Origin: Sulfitobacter sp. CW3
Lineage (GTDB): Bacteria > Pseudomonadota > Alphaproteobacteria > Rhodobacterales > Rhodobacteraceae
Direction of reading: 5' to 3'
Assembly (NCBI RefSeq): GCF_019392245.1
Contig: NZ_JAHXRL010000007.1
Span: 62,001 to 126,000 of the forward strand
DNA: 64,000 nucleotides
A program made the translations under genes and the position numbers. How positions within the stretch are numbered: position 1 is the stretch's first letter; every line of letters starts with the position of its first letter. Under the pieces are notes generated by a model. The model did no database searches. It worked only from the letters and a program-made list of their open reading frames with translations, and was not told the DNA's origin. Positions 46,084 to 54,444 of the stretch are shown here, in pieces.

Positions 46084-47942
46084 TTCGCGTCCTCCGGTAC
46101 CTTGAGAATGCCAAAGCGTTCACCCGCCTTGCGCAACGATCCGACGATGCCTTCGGGGCCAAGGATTACGACGATGATGATCGACAGGCCTAAGGCGAGG
46201 CGCCAGTATTCAAACCGCGTCAGGTAATCCTTGATGCCCTCAAAGAACGCGGCACCGACCCAGCCACCGGACAGGGTTTTCACACCACCAAGGAACACCA
46301 CGATCAGGGCGTCGAAACTGCGTGCAGTTTCCAATTCGTTCGGGAAAATGCTGCCCTTGGAAAAGACGAACAGCCCGCCCGCAAGACCTGCCATGATACC
46401 GGCAAAGGTAAAGGCAACCCATTGAATACGCTTGGTGTTGATGCCCATTGCCTCGGCTTGGCGGGCGCTGTCGCGTGCGGCGCGCATGGCATAGCCAAAC
46501 GGGGCGTGGGCCGCCTGACGCAACAACAAGATGCCCCCGATACACAGCACGAACGCGAGGTAATAATAGATGTCGTTGTCGGATGCCCAGTCGGACGGCC
46601 AGATATTAACCAAACCATCATCGCCGCCGGTCACATCTCCCCATTGGAATGCAAGGCTCCACAGGAGTTGACCAAAGGCCAAGGTAAGCATGGCAAAATA
46701 GACGCCGGTCGAACGCAGACAGACCCAGCCGATTACAATGGCGGCCAGCCCTGCGCAAATGGGTGCCAGCACCAGCGCCAGTTCCATCGGGGTGTTGGCG
46801 TAGGTCACGAATAACGCCGCTGCATAGGCCCCGCCGCCGAAAAACGCCGCGTGGCCAAAGCTGACCAGCCCACCTTGACCCAACATAAAATGCAGAGATG
46901 CGGCGAAGAGGCAGAAGATCATGATGTCTGTCACCAGAACGACGGCAAAGTTCCCGCTGTAAAACGGCAAAAGCCCAAGGATCAGCAGCCCGGCCGCGAC
47001 CAGCCATCGCACACGGTTGCCCGCAGGTTTGATGGGGCGTTCAGGTTCGCCAACTTGGCCATGCTCGCCCGCGATTTCCTCTTTGCCCAGCAGACCAAAG
47101 GGGCGGAACATCAACACGATGACCATCACCACGAACATCAGAACCAGCGTCGATTGCGGGGCATAGGTGACGCCAAAGACGTTCAGGACTGAAATGATCA
47201 CCGCCGCCAGATAGGCCCCGGGCAGTGACCCCATGCCGCCAATAACCACGACCACAAAGACCGATCCCAGAATGGTGAAATCCATCAACAGGTCGGCGCC
47301 GCCCTTTGGCAGTTGCAGCGCACCGCCAAGACCCGCCAAGGCGCAGCCCAGAAAGAAAACGCCGGTGAACAGCCACGCTTGGTTCACGCCAAGGGCGCTG
47401 ACCATCTCGCGGTCTTGGGTGGCGGCGCGCACCAATGTGCCGACGCGGGTTTTCGTGATCAGATACCACAGACCAAAGGCGACAAAGGGGGTGATCACGA
47501 TCAGCGCGATGTCATATTGGGGTACCGGTTCGCCCATGATGCGTATCACACCTTTTAGGCCCGGCGCGCGTGGTCCCAGCAAATCCTGCGGCCCCCAGAT
47601 CATCAGTGCGAGGTCCTGAATGACCAAGATAACGCCAAAGGTCGCAACCAGTTGAAACAGTTCAGGCGCGCTGTAGACAGGGCGCAGCACACAGATTTCG
47701 ACGATGACACCAATCAGGCCAACGATAATTCCCGCCAGCAAAATAGCGCCCCAAAATCCGACCATTCCGGGCAGCACCTGCATCAGCGAATAGCCAACAT
47801 AGGCACCGAGCATATAAAATGACCCGTGGGCAAAGTTCACAACACGGGTCACACCGAAAATCAGCGATAGACCCGAAGCAACCATGAAAAGCGCGCCAGC
47901 GTTTGCAAGCCCAGTCAAAATCTGTGCGATAAAAAGGCCCAT
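46080..47942 (-). CDS. Fused LivH-LivM branched-chain-type ABC permease
   Basis: 620 residues. The first part (about 1-290) is LivH-like: MVASGLSLIFGVTRVVNFAHGSFYMLGAY and GMGSLPGAYLAAVIISV. A short linker of charged residues (about 290-310) leads to a LivM-like half (about 310-610): MLGQGGLVSFGHAAFFGGGAYAAA and GGVKTLSGGWVGAAFFEGIKDY. LivH and LivM are separate proteins in most bacteria; the fusion means the two permease halves are made in a fixed 1:1 ratio. Walls of an importer together with LivF, LivG and the binding protein at 48018. Confidence 0.9.
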   Translation of the reverse strand: MGLFIAQILTGLANAGALFMVASGLSLIFGVTRVVNFAHGSFYMLGAYVGYSLMQVLPGMVGFWGAILLAGIIVGLIGVIVEICVLRPVYSAPELFQLVATFGVILVIQDLALMIWGPQDLLGPRAPGLKGVIRIMGEPVPQYDIALIVITPFVAFGLWYLITKTRVGTLVRAATQDREMVSALGVNQAWLFTGVFFLGCALAGLGGALQLPKGGADLLMDFTILGSVFVVVVIGGMGSLPGAYLAAVIISVLNVFGVTYAPQSTLVLMFVVMVIVLMFRPFGLLGKEEIAGEHGQVGEPERPIKPAGNRVRWLVAAGLLILGLLPFYSGNFAVVLVTDIMIFCLFAASLHFMLGQGGLVSFGHAAFFGGGAYAAALFVTYANTPMELALVLAPICAGLAAIVIGWVCLRSTGVYFAMLTLAFGQLLWSLAFQWGDVTGGDDGLVNIWPSDWASDNDIYYYLAFVLCIGGILLLRQAAHAPFGYAMRAARDSARQAEAMGINTKRIQWVAFTFAGIMAGLAGGLFVFSKGSIFPNELETARSFDALIVVFLGGVKTLSGGWVGAAFFEGIKDYLTRFEYWRLALGLSIIIVVILGPEGIVGSLRKAGERFGILKVPEDAK

Positions 47943-47975
47943 CAGCCACCTCGATCAATTTGGGGAATAGGTTTG

Positions 47976-48009
47976 GCCGCTCCGGAAAGGGGTTCCCATC
48001 CGGAGCGGC
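47976..48009 (-). terminator. Hairpin between the Liv binding-protein gene and the fused permease
   Basis: Perfect 11-base stem GCCGCTCCGGA / TCCGGAGCGGC with a 12-base loop. Located directly after the binding-protein stop, within the operon; likely to set more binding protein than permease. Confidence 0.65.
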
Positions 48010-48017
48010 ACCAGCCG

Positions 48018-49235
48018 TTATTCTGCAGGGCGCAGTTTTGCGACTTCTTCGTCAGATGGCAGGTAATCCGCACCATCCAGATAGGTCCAGTCGGTCATGA
48101 CCCCTGCCCCGTCTTTCAAAGCGGTGGTACCGACAAAAGCACCCATGGTCGCCTGATTGTCGATCTCGCGGAACGTGATGTCGCCTACTGGCGTGGCAAC
48201 GCCAAGCCCTTCAAACGCCTGACGGATCGCATCGCCATCTGTTGAACCGGCTTTCTGGATCGCCGCCGCAACGGTTGCTGCGGTCATATACCCGACAAGC
48301 GAACCCAGCTTGGGTGTCTCGTTGAAACGCGCCTGATAGGCATCCACAAAGGTTTTATTCGCGCCGTCTTCCTCGGTGAAATCATACCAAGGGTACCCGG
48401 TGACAACCCACCCTTCGGGCGCTTCGTCGGCCAGCGGTTCCATATACTCGGGCTCGCCCGACAGCAGGCCATAGACGGTGCGGCCGTCAAACAACCCGCG
48501 GGTTGTGCCTTCGCGTACGAATTTGGCCAGATCGGGGCCAAAGGTCACGTTATAGATTGCATCGGGTTTGGACCGTTCCAGCGCTTGCACCTCGGCGCCT
48601 GCGTCGATTTTGAACAAGGCGGGCCATTGTTCACCGACGAATTCAACACCGGGCTTCAGTTCGGTCAGTACCTCCTTGAACGCGGCAACCGCATCTTTGC
48701 CATAGGCATAGTTTGGCGCGATGGTTGCATATTTCATCGCATCGGTTTTGGCGGCTTGTTCGGCCAGCATCGCGGCCTGCATATAGGTCGAGGTGCGCAA
48801 ACGGAACGTCCACGGGTTGCCTTGCGACCATGTCAGCGCGTCGGCAAGCGGTTCAGCGGCCAGATACACCCACTGTTTTTCAGCGGCGACAGATGAAATG
48901 GCGAGGCCAACGTTGGACAAGATCGTGCCGGTTAGCATCACGGCACCTTCGCTGGTCATCAACTCTTCAGCAATTTTGATCGCCTCGCCGGGATCACCTT
49001 GGTCATCGCGAAAGATAAACTCGAGCGGGCGATCCAGCACACCGCCAGCAGCATTGATTTCTTCCAGCCGCAGTTCGATGCCTTGTTTGTAGGGCTCTGC
49101 AAAAGCGGCCATGCGCTTGTAGTGGTTGATTTCGCCAACCTTGATCGGTTCGCCCGATTGGGCCAAAGCGGCAAGGCCCGTCACGCTAAGGGCCGCAGCC
49201 CCAACAAGGGTTTTCAGGAAAGTATTTCTATTCAT
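48018..49235 (-). CDS. Liv-type periplasmic binding protein
   Basis: About 405 residues from ATG 49235 (the longer frame extends over a GGAC-rich upstream region with no family homology). Signal peptide MNRNTFLKTLVGAAALSVTG up to LAALAQSGE. Core of a Leu/Ile/Val-binding-like (Peripla_BP_6) protein: IKVGEINHYKRMAAFAEPYKQGIELRLEEINAAGGV and FIFRDDQGDPGEAIKIAEEL. First gene of the importer operon. It lies 52 bases from the Rieske gene on the same strand; joint regulation is possible. Confidence 0.88.
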   Translation of the reverse strand: MNRNTFLKTLVGAAALSVTGLAALAQSGEPIKVGEINHYKRMAAFAEPYKQGIELRLEEINAAGGVLDRPLEFIFRDDQGDPGEAIKIAEELMTSEGAVMLTGTILSNVGLAISSVAAEKQWVYLAAEPLADALTWSQGNPWTFRLRTSTYMQAAMLAEQAAKTDAMKYATIAPNYAYGKDAVAAFKEVLTELKPGVEFVGEQWPALFKIDAGAEVQALERSKPDAIYNVTFGPDLAKFVREGTTRGLFDGRTVYGLLSGEPEYMEPLADEAPEGWVVTGYPWYDFTEEDGANKTFVDAYQARFNETPKLGSLVGYMTAATVAAAIQKAGSTDGDAIRQAFEGLGVATPVGDITFREIDNQATMGAFVGTTALKDGAGVMTDWTYLDGADYLPSDEEVAKLRPAE

Positions 49236-49287
49236 TTGGTGTCCTCTCTGGTGGGTGGGTGCCGTCTTTTGCGGCTTTTTTTGTGGT

Positions 49288-50355
49288 TTAGTCGTGTTGG
49301 ACAAAGACCGGCGAGATTGGCTCGCCCAGATCGTCAGTGGCTTCGGCCTCGACCCGGTCGCGAATGCGCTTGCGATAGACATTGGGCGCTTTATCGATCG
49401 CGATACGGATGGGTTTACGCTTTTGCGGGCGCTGCTCCTCTTCGTGCACGGCCTCAAGGATCGCTTTGTCCTCCGCAAAGGCAATCCGGAACATCGCATC
49501 CATCTTGTCAGATGCGGCATCATCACCAAGGGCGGTATTCCGCAGGTGCATCCAGTGGTCGATCGTATAATCCTCGGTCACAGGGGTGACGAAATGCAGC
49601 GCAAAAATGCGCACGCCTTTGTTGCGTTGTTCTTCGGGAAGTTCAAGCGCAGCATCAGCCGACCCAAAATCAATCACTGCGGTCGACGGCATGTGCAGAT
49701 AGTAATAGTGCCAGCGATCCACGTTCCCGTCAAAACCGCCGAATTCCTTAAAAAAGCCAATGGGTTCAGCATCCCTGATCCAACGCCACGCGACGATGAC
49801 CTCGTCCGCGGTTTTCACATGAACCGGCACGTTTTCCGACGCGGCATTCCCCAACGTTGTCGGGTGAACAAAGCTGACATGCGCAGGATCCACCAGATTT
49901 TCCGCGACGTTCAGGTAATTCGCATTGATATGCAGTTTGTCACCATGGTGAAGGTGCCACCCGTCTTGCGACAATTCAGGCATGTCAAAAGCCAGCGCAG
50001 GGTCGGCCTTGTCGGCGTCGCCCATCCACACGAACACGATGCCATGACGCTCAAGCACGGGAAAACTGTCAACATAGGCGGAGGCGGGTAAATTCGACTG
50101 TCCCGGCACGCGCACGCATTTGCCATCCGCCCCGAACGTCATCCCGTGATAGCCGCATTGAATGGTGTCGCCGATCCGTTTACCCTTGGACAGTGGCAAC
50201 AAGCGGTGCGGGCAGCGGTCTTCCAATGCGGCGAGGTTTCCGTCGCTGCAGCGAAACATCACAAGGTTCTGCGCAAGCAGTGTCAGCGGCACCAGATCCT
50301 GGTCAAAATCAGTGGACCATCCGGCGACATACCAGGCGTTTCTGACAAAGGACAC
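49288..50355 (-). CDS. Rieske [2Fe-2S] aromatic-ring oxygenase/demethylase (VanA-like)
   Basis: 355 residues. N-terminal Rieske cluster with Cys-His and Cys-His pairs: EDRCPHRLLPLSKG and IQCGYHGMTFGADG. The C-terminal catalytic domain carries LNVAENLVDPAHVSFVHP, with the bridging Asp and the mononuclear iron ligands His, His (DPAHVSFVH); the third ligand, an acidic residue, is expected near the C-terminus. Such oxygenases hydroxylate or O/N-demethylate ring compounds using electrons from a reductase, perhaps the one at 58108. Isolated between the Liv operon and a divergent MarR gene. Confidence 0.85.
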   Translation of the reverse strand: MSFVRNAWYVAGWSTDFDQDLVPLTLLAQNLVMFRCSDGNLAALEDRCPHRLLPLSKGKRIGDTIQCGYHGMTFGADGKCVRVPGQSNLPASAYVDSFPVLERHGIVFVWMGDADKADPALAFDMPELSQDGWHLHHGDKLHINANYLNVAENLVDPAHVSFVHPTTLGNAASENVPVHVKTADEVIVAWRWIRDAEPIGFFKEFGGFDGNVDRWHYYYLHMPSTAVIDFGSADAALELPEEQRNKGVRIFALHFVTPVTEDYTIDHWMHLRNTALGDDAASDKMDAMFRIAFAEDKAILEAVHEEEQRPQKRKPIRIAIDKAPNVYRKRIRDRVEAEATDDLGEPISPVFVQHD

Positions 50356-50511
50356 ATGCGACTCCTTGTGTTAACTGTCTTCATGAAGGACCAAAAACTT
50401 GTTAGCTGTCAAACAATATTTATGATCGGTTCTCTTGTGGACCCCAGATAAAAACCATGGGATGATAATGCACAACAAATATGCGATTGCAGTAAAATAC
50501 TGGACGATACA

Positions 50512-50949
50512 TTGACCGATCTGGCGGAACCACAAACCCAAACGGCCCCTTATCAGCTTGAGGATCAGGTCGGTTTCAAGCTGCGGTTGGCCAATCAGCG
50601 CCATCTTGAGATTTTCAATCGCCGGATGCCGGACATCACGCCGACCCAATTCGCCGTGCTGGCCAAGCTACGTGACGAGGCCAAGATCAGCCAGAACCAG
50701 CTGGGCCGCCTTGTCGGTATGGACGCCGCCACGACCAAGGGTGTGGTGGACCGTCTGCGCAAAAAGGGACTGGTGCAAAGCAGCCCCTCTGTGACTGACA
50801 TGCGCCGGCTCGAGATTTCGTTGACCGATGCGGGTGTCGCCTTTACGGCGGATGCGGTTGAAACCGCTCTTGATATCTCGGCCGAAACCGTCGGCAACCT
50901 GACCCCGCGCGAGGTTGAACGGTTGCTGACGTTGTTGGACAAACTTTAG
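50512..50949 (+). CDS. MarR-family transcriptional regulator (Rieske/DUF1185 region)
   Basis: 145 residues starting at TTG 50512. A winged helix at about 45-110: ITPTQFAVLAKLRDEAKISQNQLGRLVGMDAATTKGVVDRLRKKGLV, with the wing SVTDMRRLEISLTDAG. Divergent from the Rieske gene, convergent with the DUF1185 operon by four bases. MarR regulators of aromatic breakdown often respond to ring acids; the ligand here is not known. Confidence 0.88.
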   Translation: MTDLAEPQTQTAPYQLEDQVGFKLRLANQRHLEIFNRRMPDITPTQFAVLAKLRDEAKISQNQLGRLVGMDAATTKGVVDRLRKKGLVQSSPSVTDMRRLEISLTDAGVAFTADAVETALDISAETVGNLTPREVERLLTLLDKL

Positions 50950-50952
50950 ACC

Positions 50953-51537
50953 CTAACGCAGGCCGTCTTTGCCCTCTGCTTCGGCGTGGGTCAGCCCGCC
51001 GACCCGCGGCAAAGGGCGCCCGCTGTCGGTCACGGCTACGGCGACCATGATCTCATCCGCGCGTGGCGCATCGTTCAAACGCACCTCGATCCCGTCGAAA
51101 TGACTGCGCACATACGCCGCATCTTTGTGACCTAATGGGACATCCAGCGCTTGCCCCGGCCCGCCCATCTTTTTCGATGACGGCACAAGGGCGGCCCCCT
51201 TTTCAACGGCGACACGCAAGGGTGCGCCCAGTTTGGGGTGCAAAATTGCGGCGGCATGTTCCAGCTCCCCGCCCTCGCCGACCATTGCGGCCTTGCCATA
51301 GCTTTCGGCCTCTGCCGGTTCGATCCCAAGGGCAGCCACACATTTATCGCCCAGCAATCCGCCCAGTTCGGCACCAATATCCATCAATGGGGTCAAATCG
51401 TCGGTGTAAGAGCCTGCAAAAGGGTTTTTGATCACCGCGACGGCCACGGCCTTGCGTGTTGCGGGCGATATAAGCTGCCCGATCTCGCGGTGTGTTTCTT
51501 CGACCCAAACGGCGATTTTGCGAATTTCAGCGCTCAT
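50953..51537 (-). CDS. DUF1185 / amino-acid-synthesis family protein, copy 1
   Basis: 194 residues of the PF06684 (amino acid synthesis) family, function unknown. Recognisable blocks: VKNPFAGSYTDDLTPLMDIG equivalent (VIKNPFAGSY), AMVGEGGELEHAAAILHPKLG, LVPSSKKMG, DVPLGHKDAAYVRSHFDGIEV, LNDAPRADEIMV. No signal peptide or membrane segment. Its reading frame overlaps the upstream paralogue by four bases. The matching length and shared blocks suggest a heteromer with copy 2. Confidence 0.85.
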   Translation of the reverse strand: MSAEIRKIAVWVEETHREIGQLISPATRKAVAVAVIKNPFAGSYTDDLTPLMDIGAELGGLLGDKCVAALGIEPAEAESYGKAAMVGEGGELEHAAAILHPKLGAPLRVAVEKGAALVPSSKKMGGPGQALDVPLGHKDAAYVRSHFDGIEVRLNDAPRADEIMVAVAVTDSGRPLPRVGGLTHAEAEGKDGLR

Positions 51538-52118
51538 CTTAATCCATCCTCCCCTTTGATGTCTTGGGCATCCAATCCCCCTGCCCGATTGTGCACCCGT
51601 GCCCCTGTGGTCATGACCAAGATCACGGCCATTTCATTCGCGCGGGGGCTGTCGTTCAGGCCCACTTCGATTGAATCGAAATGGCTGCGAACATAGGACG
51701 CGTCGACATGGGTGACGGGCACATCCAGCCGCACACCAGCCGCGCCGACCTTTTTCGTGGACGGTACAATTGCCTTGGCCCCGCCCAATACATCGCGCAT
51801 CGCATAGCCGCCCGGCGCATGCCAAAGCGCACCATGCTCCAACTCTCCGCCGGTGCCGACGATGGACCCTTTGCCATAGCCTTCGACCTGTTTCGCCTCA
51901 ACCCCAAGGGCCGCCAGCAGTTTTTGCGCCATCTCCAGACCCAGCGGTTTAAGGTCCTCCATAAAGGGCTGGATCTCCTCGACATAAGACCCTGCATAGG
52001 GGTTTTGGATCACAGCCATCACATATCCACGCTTTAGCGGTGTGTTGGTGCGCGGGCCGCCTTCGTGAAAAATTTCCTCGATACTGGTGACCATCTTGCG
52101 GATTATGACGTCAGGCAT
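51534..52118 (-). CDS. DUF1185 / amino-acid-synthesis family protein, copy 2
   Basis: 194 residues, paralogue of the following gene: VIQNPYAGSYVEEIQPFM, SIVGTGGELEHGALWHAPGG, IVPSTKKVG, DVPVTHVDASYVRSHFDSIEV, LNDSPRANEMAVI. The two share the SYVRSHFD, GGELEH and LNDxPRA blocks but differ at both ends. It starts within the last bases of the UPF0280 gene (16-base overlap). Confidence 0.85.
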   Translation of the reverse strand: MPDVIIRKMVTSIEEIFHEGGPRTNTPLKRGYVMAVIQNPYAGSYVEEIQPFMEDLKPLGLEMAQKLLAALGVEAKQVEGYGKGSIVGTGGELEHGALWHAPGGYAMRDVLGGAKAIVPSTKKVGAAGVRLDVPVTHVDASYVRSHFDSIEVGLNDSPRANEMAVILVMTTGARVHNRAGGLDAQDIKGEDGLR

Positions 52119-52960
52119 TTTTGCGGGTCTTTCTGTATTTGTTTCATTCTTTCGGGCAATCCAAGCGTCCGGCTTTGCCCCTGGAGGAACAGCGCGGCAC
52201 CGTGGATCAGATGCGCAGTACTCATCCGGCTGGCCGCAGCTTTGCCCTGTTCAAGGGCCTGCGCCACATCTGTTTGCGATAATCTGCCAACATGGGTGAC
52301 GACGGGCGCGCTGCCCAAATCGGTATCGTCGCGCAGGCTGTTCGCCGGAACGCGTTTGATGGCCGGGTGATCCGGCAGATCGACGGCATTGCCCAGTCGG
52401 GTCGCCGCCGCATCCGCCATGCTGGCGGACCGTGCGAGAAGGGTTACCGCGTCAGCAATCCCAAGACTTTGGCTGCGACCACGTTGCCCACTTGTGGCGA
52501 TCCCCCGAATGGGGTCGGCGCTGTTGATCGCGACGGTGCCAAGGCTTTGGCCGTCGGGCGACGCAACTGCGATTTTGAACGTGGCACCGTGGGTCAGGTG
52601 CAGGGCAATATCGCCGCCGTTGTTGACATAGGCGCGGGTCAGGTCTGTTGCATCGACCATAGCTGCCAGTATTTCCTCGGCGACTGCGCCAGCGACGCAG
52701 ATCATCGGCGTGGTCAGCCCATCCGCATGGGGTAGCGCTGCGCGGTACATGCGGCGCGCTATTTTGCCGACTGGTTTGGTACTGACGGGCCTGCGCAACA
52801 GGGGAAGCTCCGCCATCAGTTCTGTCAAAACAGTCTCGAACCGCGCATATGCCGCACGATAAGCAACGTCACGTGCACCATCGCAGCCGATGATCAGATC
52901 AATCGGGCCATGCGACAAATGCAACCTGTCGCCGGGCAAAAGGGCGGCTTGGGCGTTCAT
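52103..52960 (-). CDS. UPF0280 (ApbE-like fold) protein
   Basis: 285 residues of the UPF0280 family. The family is placed in the ApbE-like superfamily, whose classical members attach FMN covalently to partner proteins. Seen here: RPVGKIARRMYRAALPH-like (KPVGKIARRMYRAA), CVAGAVAEEILAAM, AYVNNGGDIALHL and GIATSGQRGRSQSLGIADAVTLLA. NNGGDIALHL is the ApbE-type nucleotide-binding stretch. It overlaps the iron-sulfur reductase gene by four bases, so a maturation role for that protein is a reasonable inference. Confidence 0.8.
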   Translation of the reverse strand: MNAQAALLPGDRLHLSHGPIDLIIGCDGARDVAYRAAYARFETVLTELMAELPLLRRPVSTKPVGKIARRMYRAALPHADGLTTPMICVAGAVAEEILAAMVDATDLTRAYVNNGGDIALHLTHGATFKIAVASPDGQSLGTVAINSADPIRGIATSGQRGRSQSLGIADAVTLLARSASMADAAATRLGNAVDLPDHPAIKRVPANSLRDDTDLGSAPVVTHVGRLSQTDVAQALEQGKAAASRMSTAHLIHGAALFLQGQSRTLGLPERMKQIQKDPQKCLTS

Positions 52961-54444
52961 GTATCGCCCTTTGCCCAGCCATAGTTTTCGCGGGCATTCG
53001 GATCGGATTGAAGCGATTGTTGCGCAACGCGGCGCACGTCGCGGGTGACAACATCGCCTACGGGTTGGATATGTTCCATATGCCCGCCAAGGGTGCCGTA
53101 ATCCTCGCGACGCAGGGTAAATTCGATGGGCGCGACCAGCGCGGGCGTGGGGACATAACCAAATGAATTCGTGGGCATATCCATCACGTCAACCATGACG
53201 GTGATCCCCCCGCCGGGCCAAACATAGGCTGCCGCGCCACCGCAGGACACATGGGTCAGCGATTCCTTGACCGAGCGGGTCAATCGCACGGGGTTTTCGG
53301 TAACACCGGCACGCAAAGACCCGCCAGCACCGCCCATGAACAGCACCGAACATAGTGACGGCTCACAGTTTTCTGCAATGCGTTCCGCGACGACCAGCAG
53401 TTCGGGGGTGATTTCCGCAGGCTGCGGTTCAAGATCGTCATCAAGGATGAAATACGCCCATTGTTCGCCTGTGGTCGAGATCATCAACAAACGCAGCCCC
53501 GGCCACGCGCGTTTGGGATCGGCAGGGCGCAGGATGGTTAGCGGGTCTTCTACATCGGTGCCACCCCAGCCGGTGCCGGGGTCCGCGACTTGAAAATAGC
53601 GCCCGGGGGTCGACCGGCGCCCGTTGATGCGGATACCCGAAGGGGTCATATCCAGCCCCTTGCCGGCCTCATGCTCGCTGAGCACGCCGGTGATGTGGTC
53701 GTCGACAACCACGACTTCGTCCACGTGGCCGTACCATTGCTTGGCGAACATCCCAATGGTCGCTGATCCACAGCCAACGCGCATCAGTTTTTCAGGTACG
53801 CTGTTGATAACAGGCGCTTTCCCTGCCTCGACCATCATGTTTACGCCGCCGTCAATCGTCATCTCAACGGCCTCGCGATTGCACAGGCGTAGCAACGCAT
53901 CACAGGTGACGCGGCCCTCTTTCTTGGACCCGCCCGTCAGATGTTCGACCCCGCCCAAGGACAGCATTTTCGACCCGTATTCAGAGGTCATGACATGGCC
54001 GATTGCTTCTCCATCGACCCGCACCACGGCGCGTTCGTCGCCAATGTGGCGGTCGGTGTCAATCTTCACCTTGACCCCGCAGTAGGAAAATATCCCTTCG
54101 GTCACGACGGTGACCATATCAACGCCCTCGACTTCTTGGCTGACGATAAAGGGGGCCGGCTTATAATCGGGGTAGGTTGTGCCCGCGCCAACGGCGGTCA
54201 CAAAATCGCGACCGCCTTGGATAACATCGCCGTCCCAATCTTGGGCGTTATTGCCCTGATCCAGAAACGCGACGGCCTTGGCCCCCGACTGGATCACGGT
54301 CAGCGGATCAAGACGCACCAACTCGCCCGCATGATTGGCATAGCGGTCACAGGCACCGGATTTGCCTTCGGCGATAAAACACATCACCGGGCAGGCGTCG
54401 CAGCGGATTTTCGCGGGCTTGGGGTCGCGCAGATCGTCAGGCAT
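52957..54444 (-). CDS. 6-hydroxynicotinate reductase-like iron-sulfur protein
   Basis: About 495 residues from ATG 54444, chosen for the AGGAGG ribosome-binding site seven bases upstream; a longer in-frame start at 54468 is possible. N-terminal cysteines 15, 18, 22 and 32 (RCDACPVMCFIAEGKSGACDRY) form a ferredoxin-like cluster site. I recognise the rest (GGRDFVTAVGAGTTYPDYKPAPFIV, VVTEGIFSYCGVKVKIDTDRHIG, SCGGAAAYVWPGGGITVMVDV) as the family annotated 6-hydroxynicotinate reductase, after the Eubacterium enzyme that reduces the ring to 1,4,5,6-tetrahydro-6-oxonicotinate. Substrate in this organism not proven. Confidence 0.75.
   Translation of the reverse strand: MPDDLRDPKPAKIRCDACPVMCFIAEGKSGACDRYANHAGELVRLDPLTVIQSGAKAVAFLDQGNNAQDWDGDVIQGGRDFVTAVGAGTTYPDYKPAPFIVSQEVEGVDMVTVVTEGIFSYCGVKVKIDTDRHIGDERAVVRVDGEAIGHVMTSEYGSKMLSLGGVEHLTGGSKKEGRVTCDALLRLCNREAVEMTIDGGVNMMVEAGKAPVINSVPEKLMRVGCGSATIGMFAKQWYGHVDEVVVVDDHITGVLSEHEAGKGLDMTPSGIRINGRRSTPGRYFQVADPGTGWGGTDVEDPLTILRPADPKRAWPGLRLLMISTTGEQWAYFILDDDLEPQPAEITPELLVVAERIAENCEPSLCSVLFMGGAGGSLRAGVTENPVRLTRSVKESLTHVSCGGAAAYVWPGGGITVMVDVMDMPTNSFGYVPTPALVAPIEFTLRREDYGTLGGHMEHIQPVGDVVTRDVRRVAQQSLQSDPNARENYGWAKGDT

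Noticed and set aside
50390..50420. Imperfect TTGTTAGCTGTCAAACAA repeat before the Rieske gene as a MarR operator
   Set aside because: Only the outer five bases of each arm pair; symmetry too weak to claim.
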